Made by a program: the position numbers and the translations under genes | In this document: positions 34,880 through 44,539 of the stretch, piece by piece | Layout of the letters: the number at the start of each line of letters is the position of its first letter | How positions within the stretch are numbered: the stretch's first letter is position 1 | The notes under the pieces: generated by a model | The model's input: the letters and a program-made list of their open reading frames with translations, nothing else | What the model was told of the DNA's origin: nothing | The model's database searches: none | From: Nodosilinea sp. E11 | GTDB lineage: Bacteria > Cyanobacteriota > Cyanobacteriia > Phormidesmidales > Phormidesmidaceae | Reading direction: 5' to 3' | DNA: 64,000 nt | Assembly: GCF_032813545.1 (NCBI RefSeq) | Contig: NZ_CP136514.1 | Coordinates: 433,760 to 497,759 of the forward strand

Positions 34880-36799
34880 CTATTTTGATTGCATCGAGAG
34901 TTTTGACTGTCTAGCTTGGGGTTCGATACTGTGATTGGTTTTACTGTCCAGTGCTTCACTTTTTCCTAACGCATTAACCACGGCAGCATTCCCTCCAGCC
35001 ACCAAATGCAATTCATCTTGTGCCCTGGTCATGGCCACATACAGTTGCCTTCTCGCCAGCGATCGCACATCCAAAGCCTCAGCAAAACAATCCTCAAACT
35101 GCTCGACCCACAGCAGTAGCACCGCCTTGAATTCCAGGCCTAGTGCCGATAGCGTAGTGATCACTCTCACCCCTGGCTTACGGGCGCTGTAGTTGACCTT
35201 GGTTTCCTGATTCTCGGTGACCCAGTAGACCGGCAGGCCCAGGGCTTCTAGGCGCTTCAGCATGGAGTTAAACAGAGCCTTATCCTGATTCTTCCGGTAG
35301 AGGATGGCAATCTCTGAGGGGCTGTATCCCAGCATCACCAAGCGCTGCACCTGTTCCACTGCCACATCTACAGCCTTGGCTCTAGTGCCAGCTTGGTAGA
35401 GGGTTGGTCGTTGCCCCTGGCGCAGGGCGGCTTTAGGCTCAACGGTGGGGAATGTGGCATCGTCTGTGAGGTCTTGGTCAGTATTGCGTACCACCATCCA
35501 GGCGGCTTCTAGAATCTCGCGGGTGTTGCGGTAGTTCTGAGCCAGCTTCATCGTGCGGCCCTGGGCCTTGATGCCGACAGATTTCCAGGTGAACTTAGCC
35601 CGATTGTAGAGGCTTTGGTTGCCATCGGAAACCACCACTAGATCGCCATTCTCTGGGTCTTTGAGACCAGCAGCGCAGCACTCAAACCATTCGCGGGTGA
35701 AGGTGTGGGCCTCATCTACCAAAATGGAGTCCCAATGTTGTTCTGGGGGGAGCTGCTGGAGGGCGGCTAAAACGTGCTGACCAAGGATTTCATCGTAGTT
35801 GTCCTGGTTATTGAAGCGAGGCAGTCGGCCCAGGATTGACTTGGCCCAGTCGTGGAAGTGCATGACCTCAATGCGGTCTTGGTACTGGGGGTTCATCGTG
35901 TCGCCATGGAGGAGCGACCTGAGGTGGGCGGCCAGCGTGATGTTGAAACACAGGATCAAGATGCGCTGGTCGAGTAGGCGGTTGGCCAGCACTTTGGCAC
36001 GAGCCAGAAGGATCAGGGTTTTGCCAGAACCAGCCACTCCAGAGATAAGCCGGTGGCCATCCTTCATATTGCGGGCCAGCCGCTCTTGGTCGAGGTCGAG
36101 GGGCACAACGGCGGTACTGCCTTCGGGCAGGGTCACACCAGCAGGCACGCTCTGGGGGCCAGCAGGCTTAGTTTTAATAACGGTTTCGGGGTGCAGACAG
36201 CCCTTGATCGTATTCACCTGGTCTAGCGTCAACGCTGGGAAGTCGAAATAGACCTTGAACATATCCCGCAGCCGCTGTACCAGCATCTCGTGGCTGTAGT
36301 TCTCCCACTCCAGTAGTTCATCCCGGTAGGCGACCTGGGGCTGCTGAAGGAAGTTGTAGATGTGTTCCTCATGAGCCTGGGGTTCGGTGATGTTGCTCAT
36401 CACAGCAGCGGTGCCCACGGGGAAGACGAGCTTGCCCTCATAGTTGCCGTCTGGGTTGCGGAGGATAGGGTAGCCCTTGAAGCGCTCAGCAGCGGTGCAG
36501 AAGTAACCGTGGGCCTGGCGAAGGGGTGATTGGTGGCTCTCGATGCCCTGCCTACCCTTGACCCTAAAGAATTGCTCCCCTGCCTCAATGACGTTGCCAG
36601 CGAACCACCCCTTGACCTCAATAATCAGCAGGCCAAAGGTGGGGCTAAGGATGGTGAAGTCGGGGTAGAGGTTGCCTTGTAGGCGGGGCTCATACCAAAC
36701 AGTGAAATCCTCTGACAGCTTGGTTTTTAGGACGTTGAATAGCGCCTTTTCGCCCTCGCTGGACTTGGATGGGATGGATTCGGGAATGGTGAGAGCCAT
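34880..36799 (-). CDS. NERD-domain UvrD-like helicase
   Basis: 639 residues. An N-terminal NERD nuclease-related domain (GEKALFNVLKTKLSEDFTVW, YPDFTILSPTFGLLIIEVKG with the Asp and ExK residues) is followed by a superfamily 1 helicase: Walker A GVAGSGKTLILLARAKVLA near residue 252, Walker B DSILVDEAHTFTREW near 360, QNYRNTREILEAAW, then RVITTLSALGLEFKAVLLLW and YVAMTRAQDELHLV near the end. Both modules look complete. Such fusions occur in defence and DNA-repair islands. Neighbours on the same strand are a PD-(D/E)XK-like protein (downstream) and an EEP-fold phosphodiesterase (upstream), forming a nuclease-rich cassette. Confidence 0.85.
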   Translation of the reverse strand: MALTIPESIPSKSSEGEKALFNVLKTKLSEDFTVWYEPRLQGNLYPDFTILSPTFGLLIIEVKGWFAGNVIEAGEQFFRVKGRQGIESHQSPLRQAHGYFCTAAERFKGYPILRNPDGNYEGKLVFPVGTAAVMSNITEPQAHEEHIYNFLQQPQVAYRDELLEWENYSHEMLVQRLRDMFKVYFDFPALTLDQVNTIKGCLHPETVIKTKPAGPQSVPAGVTLPEGSTAVVPLDLDQERLARNMKDGHRLISGVAGSGKTLILLARAKVLANRLLDQRILILCFNITLAAHLRSLLHGDTMNPQYQDRIEVMHFHDWAKSILGRLPRFNNQDNYDEILGQHVLAALQQLPPEQHWDSILVDEAHTFTREWFECCAAGLKDPENGDLVVVSDGNQSLYNRAKFTWKSVGIKAQGRTMKLAQNYRNTREILEAAWMVVRNTDQDLTDDATFPTVEPKAALRQGQRPTLYQAGTRAKAVDVAVEQVQRLVMLGYSPSEIAILYRKNQDKALFNSMLKRLEALGLPVYWVTENQETKVNYSARKPGVRVITTLSALGLEFKAVLLLWVEQFEDCFAEALDVRSLARRQLYVAMTRAQDELHLVAGGNAAVVNALGKSEALDSKTNHSIEPQARQSKLSMQSK

Positions 36800-36891
36800 A
36801 GATGCTGGGATGGGCCGGTGTAATTAGTTATCCCCAGAACAGAGGCAAAGCTTAGCAGGCACACCGTAAACACACCAAAAAGCCTGTTAAG

Positions 36892-38088
36892 TTAAACCTC
36901 GGGTAATGGCAGTCGCAACCAAATAGGAAGATGATCGCTCACCTCATGCTCAAATTTTCTAAAGAAGTCTTTCTTGTCTTGGTTAGTTAAGCTCTCGATA
37001 GGCGGAACCTCAAGGGCTTCACGAAAGAGTTCAACAAAATTCACGACACCATAATCTGGGCCTTGGGGTGGTTCAGGCCCCATCTCTGGGTTTTTATCAT
37101 AGGAGGGAAGACGCGGATCATGGCTGAACAGGCCAATGTGGTCGAATGTCTCACTCAAACGTGCATTGGTACGGAATGGTTCAGTGAAGCCTTTGTGTAT
37201 ATCCAAAAAGGGAAAGTTTACGTTGATACCGCTGCCAGCGGCCTGCATATTTTGATTAAAGGTCTTAATGTGTCTCTCAATGCGAGGTCGATCTCTCGCT
37301 GGATTGCTGAAGCATAAATTGAGGTCGCCCATGAGGATAAAATTTGGGAAACTTGTATTGTCTTTCTCCTGTACCCCACCTAGAATCCACTCCATTAGGG
37401 CATCAAATTCTTGACGGCGATCTTCAACGGAATTGCCAAAATAAAGATGAGCATTGACCGCCATAATTTGATAGGGCTTTGTTTCGGGGTGCCCGACTAT
37501 CTCAAAGCTGGCACTGAAGGGCTGACGAATAAAGTTCAAAAAGACTGGAATCTGAACCTTTGGGGCTTTCGGCTCAGGGCCAGTAGGGTTTTCCTGCCAT
37601 GCATCGCGGGCCTGAAGATACTTGACGTAAGGCGTAGCTGTTTCTACCAGCACTTTGTAGTTGTCAACAATAGTCTTGAGAACCTTTGTGCGGTCATAGG
37701 AAATATCAGAAATGATGTTGCCTAGGTGAATGAGGTTTCGGTTATAGATAAATCCCAAACGTTCACCTAGTCCTTGCTCACCAGGGAATTGCCCAGTTTT
37801 ATCGGAAACAACAGACCTATACTCAGGCCCCATAAGGCTCACCAACTTCTCAAAGCCCTCCAGGTCACCCATAATCTCTTGAACGGATAGCAAATCAAAG
37901 TGTTTACAAATGTGGGCGAGGAAGTCCCAGGTGTTTGTACTTCGACTGCTGGCCTTGCCTAATTTACGAATATTGAAAGACCCTAGTACAGCAGAGCCAT
38001 AGGTACGCCGAGGAATGCCATACTTATAGGGATCGCTTGCCAAAATAGCATTAACCTTTGACCATTCATCAGCAGTTAAATCAGCCAT
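36892..38088 (-). CDS. Endonuclease/exonuclease/phosphatase (EEP) family protein
   Basis: 398 residues. SFNIRKLGK near residue 33 (Asn), LLSVQEIMGDLEGFEKL near 90 (catalytic Glu), a middle MAVNAHLYFGN, FILMGDLNLCFSNP near 250 (Asp-x-Asn), and the final VSDHLPIWLRL near the C-terminus (Asp-His) are the full set of DNase I-like motifs. Insertions of about 60 residues relative to compact members lie around residues 165-195. It precedes the NERD-helicase gene with a gap of about 90 bases on the same strand. Predicted to be a metal-dependent nuclease or phosphodiesterase; the substrate cannot be told. Confidence 0.82.
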   Translation of the reverse strand: MADLTADEWSKVNAILASDPYKYGIPRRTYGSAVLGSFNIRKLGKASSRSTNTWDFLAHICKHFDLLSVQEIMGDLEGFEKLVSLMGPEYRSVVSDKTGQFPGEQGLGERLGFIYNRNLIHLGNIISDISYDRTKVLKTIVDNYKVLVETATPYVKYLQARDAWQENPTGPEPKAPKVQIPVFLNFIRQPFSASFEIVGHPETKPYQIMAVNAHLYFGNSVEDRRQEFDALMEWILGGVQEKDNTSFPNFILMGDLNLCFSNPARDRPRIERHIKTFNQNMQAAGSGINVNFPFLDIHKGFTEPFRTNARLSETFDHIGLFSHDPRLPSYDKNPEMGPEPPQGPDYGVVNFVELFREALEVPPIESLTNQDKKDFFRKFEHEVSDHLPIWLRLPLPEV

Positions 38089-38303
38089 TGGTTAGACCTT
38101 GAGAATAGTCCTATGGTTTAAGGATAGTGGCTTTGGCAGGATTAGGATTAGAGCTACCTGTATTTAACTAATGTTTGTTAATTAAACTTCTACAATTTTT
38201 TCCCTGCTGCCACTTCAGCGACTACCATCTTGCCCTCTAAAGACTTCAAAATGGCTCTGGTCGATTCCTGATACAGATCGGCCAATCTAGCGATCGCCCC
38301 CCT

Positions 38304-38499
38304 CTAGAGAAGTTATTAGCTGAGGCGGAGTTACCCAAGCAGAGGTTTCTTTCTCTGGCCGGTTCAAAGGGCACATCATGGGCCTGTGACAAGGCTCTGC
38401 GGGAAACGTTGGACTACCTGGGCATTCGGGGCGTATCTACCCATAGCTTCCGGCGATCGCTGCTGACAATGATGCATTTTGAGAAAGGATACTCACTGC
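38304..38499 (+). pseudogene. Tyrosine integrase remnant cut by IS1634
   Basis: An open plus-strand frame reads LEKLLAEAELPKQRFLSL, then CDKALRETLDYLGIRGVSTH and SFRRSLLTMMH, typical of the region around the HxxR arm of phage-type integrases. It stops at the left repeat of the IS1634 element, and nothing resembling the missing C-terminal part (the Gly-His and Tyr motifs) is found on the far side. The N-terminal catalytic Arg region is also absent. Compare the integrase tail fused to RNase HI at 33.8 kb: the intervening genes may have arrived with an integrated element. Confidence 0.65.
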
Positions 38500-40230
38500 A
38501 ACCGACATTCCGCAGGTTGACGAAATGGATATTTAGGGCAGTTAGGGTAAGCTCAGGGCACGCATTGGGATCGCGCGTTGAAGATAGAGAACCTGGATCA
38601 CTTAGGCTTAGTCGCCGCGCTTGTGGATGAGATCGGGATGGTAGACCTCGCCGACGAGCTGCTCGGCAAGCATAGCTTGAACCACATCAGCCCAGGGCAA
38701 GTGCTGAAAGCGATGATTCTCAATGGGTTGGGGTTTGTCAGCGCGCCGTTGTACCTATTCAGCGAGTTTTTCGAAGGCAAACCCGTAGAGCACCTGTTGG
38801 GGCCTGGCATCACAGCGGCGCATCTCAACGATGACCGCCTGGGGCGAGTGTTGGATCGCCTGTTTGAGTACGGCACGACGCTGTTTTTTCTGAAGGTGGC
38901 GATGCAGGTGGTTCAGCGCTTTGGGGTCAGCGTTAGTCAGGGGCACCTGGACTCAACCTCCTTTGCTCTCGACGGCGAGTACCCGTCTGCGAACGGGTCT
39001 AACGTAGCGTCAGAGACCGATTCCGAGGCCCCCCAGGCGATTGAGATTTGTCGGGGGTATTCGAGAGACCATCGCCCCGACTTGAAGCAGTTTTTGGTCA
39101 ATTTGATTTGTACGGCCGACGGTGGCATTCCGGTGTGGTTTAAGGTCGGCAGCGGTAATGAGACTGACAGTCAGACCTTTGCGGGGCTGATGGCAGCGTT
39201 TGCTGAGCAATGGGAGACGCCTGCGCTGATGGTGGCTGATGCAGCGTTTTATAGCGAACCTAACCTCCAGGCAGTAGGGAGTTTGCCGTGGTTGAGCCGG
39301 GTGCCTGTGACCCTCAAGGCTGCTCAAACCCTGGTCGATAGTAGCGTTGACTCCTTGACGGAGATGCCCTGTGAGCTGGAGGGCTATCGGCTATGGGAGC
39401 AACGGCAGACCTACGGCGGGGTGGAGCAGCGCTGGATTCTGGTGGAAAGCCCACACCGTCGTGAGTCGGACGATTGGCTAAAGCCCCTCGAAAAGGAGAA
39501 AAAGGGGCTGCAATGGCAGTTGCAACAGCTGTGCAGCCAGACCTTTGCCTGTAAGCCCGATGCCATGGAGGCGCTGATGCGCTTTCAGGACACCCTCACC
39601 GGCTACAAGCTCACTCAAGTCGCGCTGGTGCCGGTTGCCGCCAAGCACCCCCCCGGCCGGCCCAAGCGCGCTAACCCGTCAGAGCCAGCCACGATAGGGT
39701 ATCAGTGGCAAGCGACCCTGGAGCGCACGGCTGAGTACGAGGCCCAGTGCCAACAGCGCCATCGTCGTTTCATCCTGGCGACCAATGTCCTCGACGCGCA
39801 GGCCTATCCTGCCGACCTGCTGCTGCGCGAGTACAAGGAGCAGCAGCAGGTCGAGCGCGGCTTTCGTTTCCTCAAAGACCCCCTCTTCTTCACCAGTAGT
39901 GTCTTTGTCAAAAAGCCCCAACGGGTCGAAGCTCTCGCCCTCGTGATGGCCTTGACTCTGCTGGTCTACAGCCTCGGTCAGCGCCAGCTCAGAGCCCAAT
40001 TGGCTCAAGCGGGTGAAACGGTGCTTGACCAAAAGAAACGCCCGACGTCCATCCCGACCTTTCGCTGGATTTTGCAGACGTTCCAGGCGATTCACCTCGT
40101 TTCGATAAACGCAGTTCAGCAGGTCAGCAACCTATCTGAGGAACGACGCAACATCATCCGTCTCATGGGCTTCCCGGCCTGCCGCTACTATCTCCTAAAT
40201 TAAGTCCTGGCAACCTGCGGAATGTCGGTT
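38500..40230 (+). mobile_element. IS1634 family insertion sequence
   Basis: AACCGACATTCCGCAGGTTG (38500-38519) and its exact complement at 40211-40230 are perfect 20-bp terminal repeats. The flanking bases do not match each other (CACTGC against CTTCTC), so no target duplication is visible; one flank may have been replaced by later recombination. Confidence 0.85.
38578..40203 (+). CDS. IS1634 family transposase
   Basis: 541 residues from TTG (MKIENLDHLGLVAALVDEIG). An N-terminal helical domain is followed by the DDE core: VSQGHLDSTSFALDGEY (first Asp), ALMVADAAFYSEPNLQAVG (second Asp) and REYKEQQQVERGFRFLKDPL (Glu in the YxxQxxxERGFRFLK helix). The C-terminal LALVMALTLLVYSLGQRQL is also typical of the family. 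Intact, so the copy may be active. TTG is chosen because the frame has no earlier ATG inside the element. Confidence 0.9.
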   Translation: MKIENLDHLGLVAALVDEIGMVDLADELLGKHSLNHISPGQVLKAMILNGLGFVSAPLYLFSEFFEGKPVEHLLGPGITAAHLNDDRLGRVLDRLFEYGTTLFFLKVAMQVVQRFGVSVSQGHLDSTSFALDGEYPSANGSNVASETDSEAPQAIEICRGYSRDHRPDLKQFLVNLICTADGGIPVWFKVGSGNETDSQTFAGLMAAFAEQWETPALMVADAAFYSEPNLQAVGSLPWLSRVPVTLKAAQTLVDSSVDSLTEMPCELEGYRLWEQRQTYGGVEQRWILVESPHRRESDDWLKPLEKEKKGLQWQLQQLCSQTFACKPDAMEALMRFQDTLTGYKLTQVALVPVAAKHPPGRPKRANPSEPATIGYQWQATLERTAEYEAQCQQRHRRFILATNVLDAQAYPADLLLREYKEQQQVERGFRFLKDPLFFTSSVFVKKPQRVEALALVMALTLLVYSLGQRQLRAQLAQAGETVLDQKKRPTSIPTFRWILQTFQAIHLVSINAVQQVSNLSEERRNIIRLMGFPACRYYLLN

Positions 40231-40598
40231 CTTCTCCTTAACCATGAACATCAGCGACAAAGGTGTCAAAAACCTGGTTGACTGACAAAACTAATCGGCG
40301 ACATAGCAGTACGTGTGTATTTTGAACTCTACACGGTACGTGCGTTGGTCATGCTGTTTCCGTGACGCCATGGCGGGTTCAGGATCGCGGTTATGGATGA
40401 ATCTGACATGATGAATGAGTTGCCACCCGTTCTCTAAGGCCGCTTTCACCCAATCCCACCCAATGCGAAAGTAGCTATTGCCGCGAAACCAATGCGGGTC
40501 AACCCAGCGACGTTTGCCAGCAGCGACCACCTCAACCCCTTGGGCGGTGACATACAGGGTGGCGACGGCCAAAAGGAACCAAAGTGCAAAATCGCATC

Positions 40599-42412
40599 AA
40601 CTTCGGGCTCTTGGCCGCTTTTGGTGATCCATCCAAGGAGAGCTATAGACAATAGGGGGATCCATTCTCGCTTCTGCTAACCCTATGGACCTCATCTCGC
40701 ATCTACTCCCCAGCCAAACTGAGTTGAGCTTGCAGCACTGGGATTGGGATACGGCCACCCAGCAGGTCACGGTTTACCTTGCCTCTACCCAGGCCGTAGT
40801 TCAGTGTCCTCTCTGTCATCGCCCGAGTCACCGTATCCATAGCCACTACGACAGAACCCTGAAAGACTTACCGGTTGTCCAATTTAGTCTGACGATAGTG
40901 CTGACAGTCTGTAAGGTTTTCTGCCTCAATGACACCTGTCCTCGACGGATTTTTACCGAACGCTTACCCGGAATCGTGGCCCCGTGGGCCAGGCGCACCA
41001 TTCGTTACGCAGATCATCTCAAAGCAATAGCTCTAGCCTTAGCGGGTGCCGCTGGGGCTCGCCTGAGCGAACAGGTTGGCTATGGGCATAGTCGCAACTC
41101 AATGCTGCGAGTCATTGCGAGCCTGCCATTACCGCAACTAACGACCCCAAAAATTTTAGGGGTAGACGATTTTGCCCTACGCAAGGGGCACAACTATGGA
41201 ACGATTTTGGTGGATCTTGAGCAGCACCAGCCCATTGCGTTGCTTCCGGATCGTACGGCAGAAACCCTTGAAACCTGGCTCAAAGAGCATCCCGGCGTCG
41301 AAATCTTATCTCGGGACCGTTCCAAGACCTACAAACGAGGGATGAGCCAAGGCGCACCGGAAGCAATTCAAGTGGCGGACCGCTTTCATCTGTTGCACAA
41401 TCTCGAAGAGACGTTGGAAACAGCATTTAAGGGACACCACTCAGTCCTCAAACAGGTTGAAAAAGACCAGCTTCAGGCTGATGGTCTCGAGGTTCCGCAT
41501 CCCTCAGACCTACCTGAGGATCCACAGTCTCTAAAAGCGCTCAACCGGGCTCATCGTTTGGAGACGTATGAGCAAACCCATGCCTTACGGCAGCAAGGAT
41601 ACGCCATTAAAGACATCGCCCACCATCTCGGTATTGGCAAACGGACAGTCTACAAGTATTTGGCCGTGTCAACCTTTCCTGAACGACAACCCACTATTCG
41701 TCAACAGGGCAGTGGATTGGAGGCCTATAAACCCTACATTCAGGATCAATGGAACCGGGGACAGCAACAGACCAAAGCCCTCTTTCACCAGATCCAACAG
41801 CAAGGCTATCAGGGAAGTTACTCAACCCTGGCCCGCTATACCCATCAGCTGCGTCAATTACCGGCTGCGGGCCAACCTAGCCCAGAATCTCTTAACGATT
41901 TGTCGGGCCGGGGGCCAGCCCCTCCCCTCTCAACCTCTCCTCAAAAGCCCTTGAGTGCTCGCCGAGCAGCATGGCTGATCTTACAGCGAACAGAAACCCG
42001 GACAGCTGAAGACGATATCTTATTAGAGCAGCTGGCTCAACAGCCCGAGTTATCGGGGGCTATCTCGCTGGCCCAAGGCTTTATAAATCTCGTTCGGCAG
42101 CGGATTCCCAGTCAGCTGGATGCTTGGTTGCAGGCGGCTAAAACCAGCTCAATCAAATCGTTTCAAAGCTTCGCCAAGGGGCTAGAGGAGGATTATGACG
42201 CGGTCAAAGCCGGGATGATGTTAGAGGTTAGCAATGGACCGGTAGAGGGGCAGAATAATCGGCTCAAAATGCTGAAACGGCAGATGTTTGGGCGAGCTAA
42301 CTTGAAGTTGTTAGAGAAGCGGTTTATTTTGACTAGCTAAACGGCTGTGATTAGAGGACCGCCAAGGGGGGCAGTTTTGAGCCTCACCAAAAGCGGCCAA
42401 GAGCCCGAAGTT
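40599..42412 (+). mobile_element. ISL3 family insertion sequence
   Basis: A perfect 29-bp inverted repeat bounds it (40599-40627 and 42384-42412; core GGGCTCTTGGCCGCTTTTGG). About 1.8 kb. The flanks show only an imperfect direct repeat (TGCGATTTTGCA against TGCGTATTTGCA on the minus strand), so the 8-bp duplication expected of ISL3 is not clean. It is nested inside the IS4-like transposase gene. Confidence 0.85.
40685..42340 (+). CDS. ISL3 family transposase
   Basis: 551 residues, intact. An N-terminal zinc-finger region (VQCPLCHRPSHRIHSHYDRT with the downstream CLNDTCPRRIFTERLPG) is followed by the DDE domain: ILGVDDFALRKGHNYGTILV (Asp), VEILSRDRSKTYKRGMSQGA (Asp) with AIQVADRFHLLHNL, and near the end EVSNGPVEGQNNRLKMLKRQ (Glu). 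A helix-turn-helix insertion (LRQQGYAIKDIAHHLGIGKR) sits before the last motif, as in the long cyanobacterial ISL3 members. Probably active. Confidence 0.93.
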   Translation: MDLISHLLPSQTELSLQHWDWDTATQQVTVYLASTQAVVQCPLCHRPSHRIHSHYDRTLKDLPVVQFSLTIVLTVCKVFCLNDTCPRRIFTERLPGIVAPWARRTIRYADHLKAIALALAGAAGARLSEQVGYGHSRNSMLRVIASLPLPQLTTPKILGVDDFALRKGHNYGTILVDLEQHQPIALLPDRTAETLETWLKEHPGVEILSRDRSKTYKRGMSQGAPEAIQVADRFHLLHNLEETLETAFKGHHSVLKQVEKDQLQADGLEVPHPSDLPEDPQSLKALNRAHRLETYEQTHALRQQGYAIKDIAHHLGIGKRTVYKYLAVSTFPERQPTIRQQGSGLEAYKPYIQDQWNRGQQQTKALFHQIQQQGYQGSYSTLARYTHQLRQLPAAGQPSPESLNDLSGRGPAPPLSTSPQKPLSARRAAWLILQRTETRTAEDDILLEQLAQQPELSGAISLAQGFINLVRQRIPSQLDAWLQAAKTSSIKSFQSFAKGLEEDYDAVKAGMMLEVSNGPVEGQNNRLKMLKRQMFGRANLKLLEKRFILTS

Positions 42413-43511
42413 ATGCAAATACGCACCAAAGCCGGGAGAGGGCGCAGAGCGAGCGAATCTCAGATTTCTGGAAATTCCAACCGTTGGATTGGTCGTCGAG
42501 AAACGCCTCCTCGATATCGAAGCGCAAGCCGTATTCCTCGAAGGTGTGCAGGCCGGTGGGTTCATCGCTGACGATGGCCCAAAACTCACCGTTGACACTG
42601 TTACAGCCAAAGGCCACATGCACTGGGCCATACCACTCGCCTTTGTGGAGCTTAACGCTGTGCCAACAGAACGCCTCCCCCCGCTGAAGGTGAATGTCCT
42701 TTAGTTGGCACCACCCATGACCCGCCCGCCAAATCCAAGTATTTCGCTTCACCCGAATCCGATAGTGCCACCCTAACTGAGTCGTCATTACGGTCATAGC
42801 ATCGGTGTGAATAAAGCCTCGGTCGGCGAGCACCACCACCTTCACCCCTTGAGGCAATCGGTTGGCGGCTTGATGGAGCATCTCCCGATACTCACTAAAG
42901 GCGACCGAGGCACTGCGGTGCTTGAGCACTCGCCACACCACCGGTAAGGCGCGTCCACGATGCACGACGGCGAGGCGCACTAAGCAATATTTGTCCCAGA
43001 ACAGTGAGGTGTCCAAACTCAGGTACAAACAGTCCTCACCCCAATCCGCTAACGCGGCCTGAATCAACGGCTTGTATAAGCGATGGACGTTCAGGCGACT
43101 GTTGTGCAACCAGCGGCTTAAGCGCCGTTGTTTACTTTGCGCCTGCACCCCTCGACACGGGACATAGGGCAGCCACCGCGTCAGGCTGACCTCCCCGCGC
43201 TGGAGCAAGGCCACCACCATCCAAAGACAGGTCGTCAGATGGCCCCGATGTGCCCAGGGCACCGATTGACCCAGCCAAGCGTTCAAGGCATTGTAGAGGG
43301 GGGAGTTTTTTTCACAGCGTTCATGGTTTTGAGTGGTATCTAAGCTTAGAACGCTGGCTCCCCCTTCATCCCTTCAATCTCTGAAACTACGGCACAGCAA
43401 AGCATCCAGCTACCTGCAATCAACTTTTGTCAGTCAACCAGGTCAAAAACTCATTCACCATCAACGGGGTTGGGACATTCACCTCAACCCCTGACAAAAA
43501 GCCAAAACCGC

Positions 43512-44063
43512 CTACCCAATCAATTCCTGTGCTGATTCTTTTGCCAAATTAAATACATCAGCTTCTTTAGCAATCTGAGTTAAAACTGTTGCCCCTTCGA
43601 GAAGCATCATGAGCTTTATAGCTAATCTATCGGATTCTGGAATGTTCGCAGAGTCTGCCAATTCTTGTATGTAATTAGTCATTAGTTCCTTATGCTTGGC
43701 ACATACGATATGGATAGGTGAATCGGCAGAGGGAAACTCAGATGCGGCCTTAACGAATGCACAGCCATTAAAATCATCTCTTTTGGCCCAAAGCTTGTAT
43801 GCATCGAAAATAACAAGCAACTTTTCAGAAGGCTGTACCGGTGAATCATCTACAATTTTTACAAGCCATTCTCGAAAGTCCTTATCATGCTTACTAAGTA
43901 CAGCTACGACAAGCGCATTTTTTGATTTAAAGTGCTTATATAAAGTAGTTTTAGCTACCTTTGATTCGGCAAGAATAGTATCGATGCCAGTCGAATGAAA
44001 TCCATAGCGAGAAAACAATTTCAGTGCACTAGTAATCAAACGATCACGAGGTTTATCACCCAT
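43512..44063 (-). CDS. TetR/AcrR family regulator
   Basis: 183 residues. The N-terminal TetR helix-turn-helix is complete: RLITSALKLFSRYGFHSTGI, DTILAESKVAKTTLYKHFKS. The C-terminal ligand-binding region is helical (CAFVKAASEFPSADSPIHIV ...). It resembles TetR regulators that control small efflux or oxidoreductase genes. The nearest functional genes are those of the 45.2-50.3 kb cluster on the same strand upstream, separated by IS remnants. Control of that cluster is possible but not shown. Confidence 0.85.
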   Translation of the reverse strand: MGDKPRDRLITSALKLFSRYGFHSTGIDTILAESKVAKTTLYKHFKSKNALVVAVLSKHDKDFREWLVKIVDDSPVQPSEKLLVIFDAYKLWAKRDDFNGCAFVKAASEFPSADSPIHIVCAKHKELMTNYIQELADSANIPESDRLAIKLMMLLEGATVLTQIAKEADVFNLAKESAQELIG

Positions 44064-44539
44064 ATATTTATTTTTCTCATAATTCAGTATTGTAAAATCT
44101 TGATAACTTCAGACTCGATGAATTGTATTAGCGTCGGCTCAGTAAACTTGGAGCAAGGAAGCAAGTTTGAAATACCGATAATTGATCAATTATGAAATGC
44201 AGTCCTCAAAAACCTAACTCCTTATAGATCTAAGTTTACCAAAAGATGTCGTAAAGTGACATTAGCACTGTGTATCGGTAAGGCTTTCTGGAATTGAGTC
44301 TGAGAAATTTAACCAGCAGACCTACAGGGGCCTATGGCATTTGTCGGATGATACTTAGTTTGGCAACTGCATGTCAGTAATAAAGAGCGGTGAGGCCAAG
44401 GCCCAAGTTGAAGGTTAAAACTAGTGGAAATGGGTGTTTCACAACCAGCAGCTACGCCCGCATGCAATTCGCTCTGCCTGGAGCAAAGCCGTAATTGACA
44501 AAGTGATGGCAGGTTTTCTCTACAAGGGTGTTTGAAAAG
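44064..44539. other. Intergenic region with a possible gene fragment
   Basis: The 100 bases upstream of the tetR start are AT-rich and likely hold its promoter. Around 44420-44535 a short plus-strand frame (WKWVFHNQQLRPHAIRSAWS then KAVIDKVMAGFLYKGV, stop) looks like a protein tail, but I cannot place it. Confidence 0.35.

Larger units (their letters stand above)
40291..43286 (-). pseudogene. IS4-family transposase broken by ISL3
   Basis: The N-terminal two-thirds lies at 42411-43286 (LYLSLDTSLFWDKYCLVRLA with the first Asp, VVVLADRGFIHTDAM with the second, RFDIEEAFLDDQSNGWNFQ with the Glu region). The C-terminal part lies at 40291-40572 (TLYVTAQGVEVV ... RRWVDPHWFRGNSYFRIGWD). Together they align end to end with the intact transposase at 51553-52740. 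The ISL3 insertion separates them at LWCVFA/FALWFLLAVATL. The start also looks damaged: an ATG upstream is out of frame across an A7/C6 run near 43300. Inactive. Confidence 0.82.
40273..43442 (-). mobile_element. IS4-like element, interrupted by an ISL3 element
   Basis: CCTGGTTGACTGACAAAA at 40273-40290 and its exact complement at 43425-43442 are the ends; TCAAAAA flanks both sides (40266-40272, 43443-43449). Without the nested ISL3 element it would be about 1.35 kb. It belongs to the same family as the intact element at 51446-52759, whose ends (CTGACTGCCTGACA) and transposase are related. Confidence 0.8.
40244..43552 (+). pseudogene. Small gene split by an IS4-like insertion
   Basis: ATG at 40244 gives MNISDKGVK before the IS4-like element. 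Continuing after the element with one copy of the TCAAAAA duplication, the frame stays open: NSFTINGVGTFTSTPDKKPK then PPTQSIPVLILLPN and a stop at 43550-43552. The 43-residue product keeps a reasonable small-protein composition across the join. Function unknown; it could be the start of a larger protein whose end has been lost, since it runs into the 3' end of the opposing TetR gene. Confidence 0.4.

Noticed and set aside
37063..37317. Plus-strand frame opposite the EEP-family gene
   Set aside because: Antisense to a gene with a full set of catalytic motifs.
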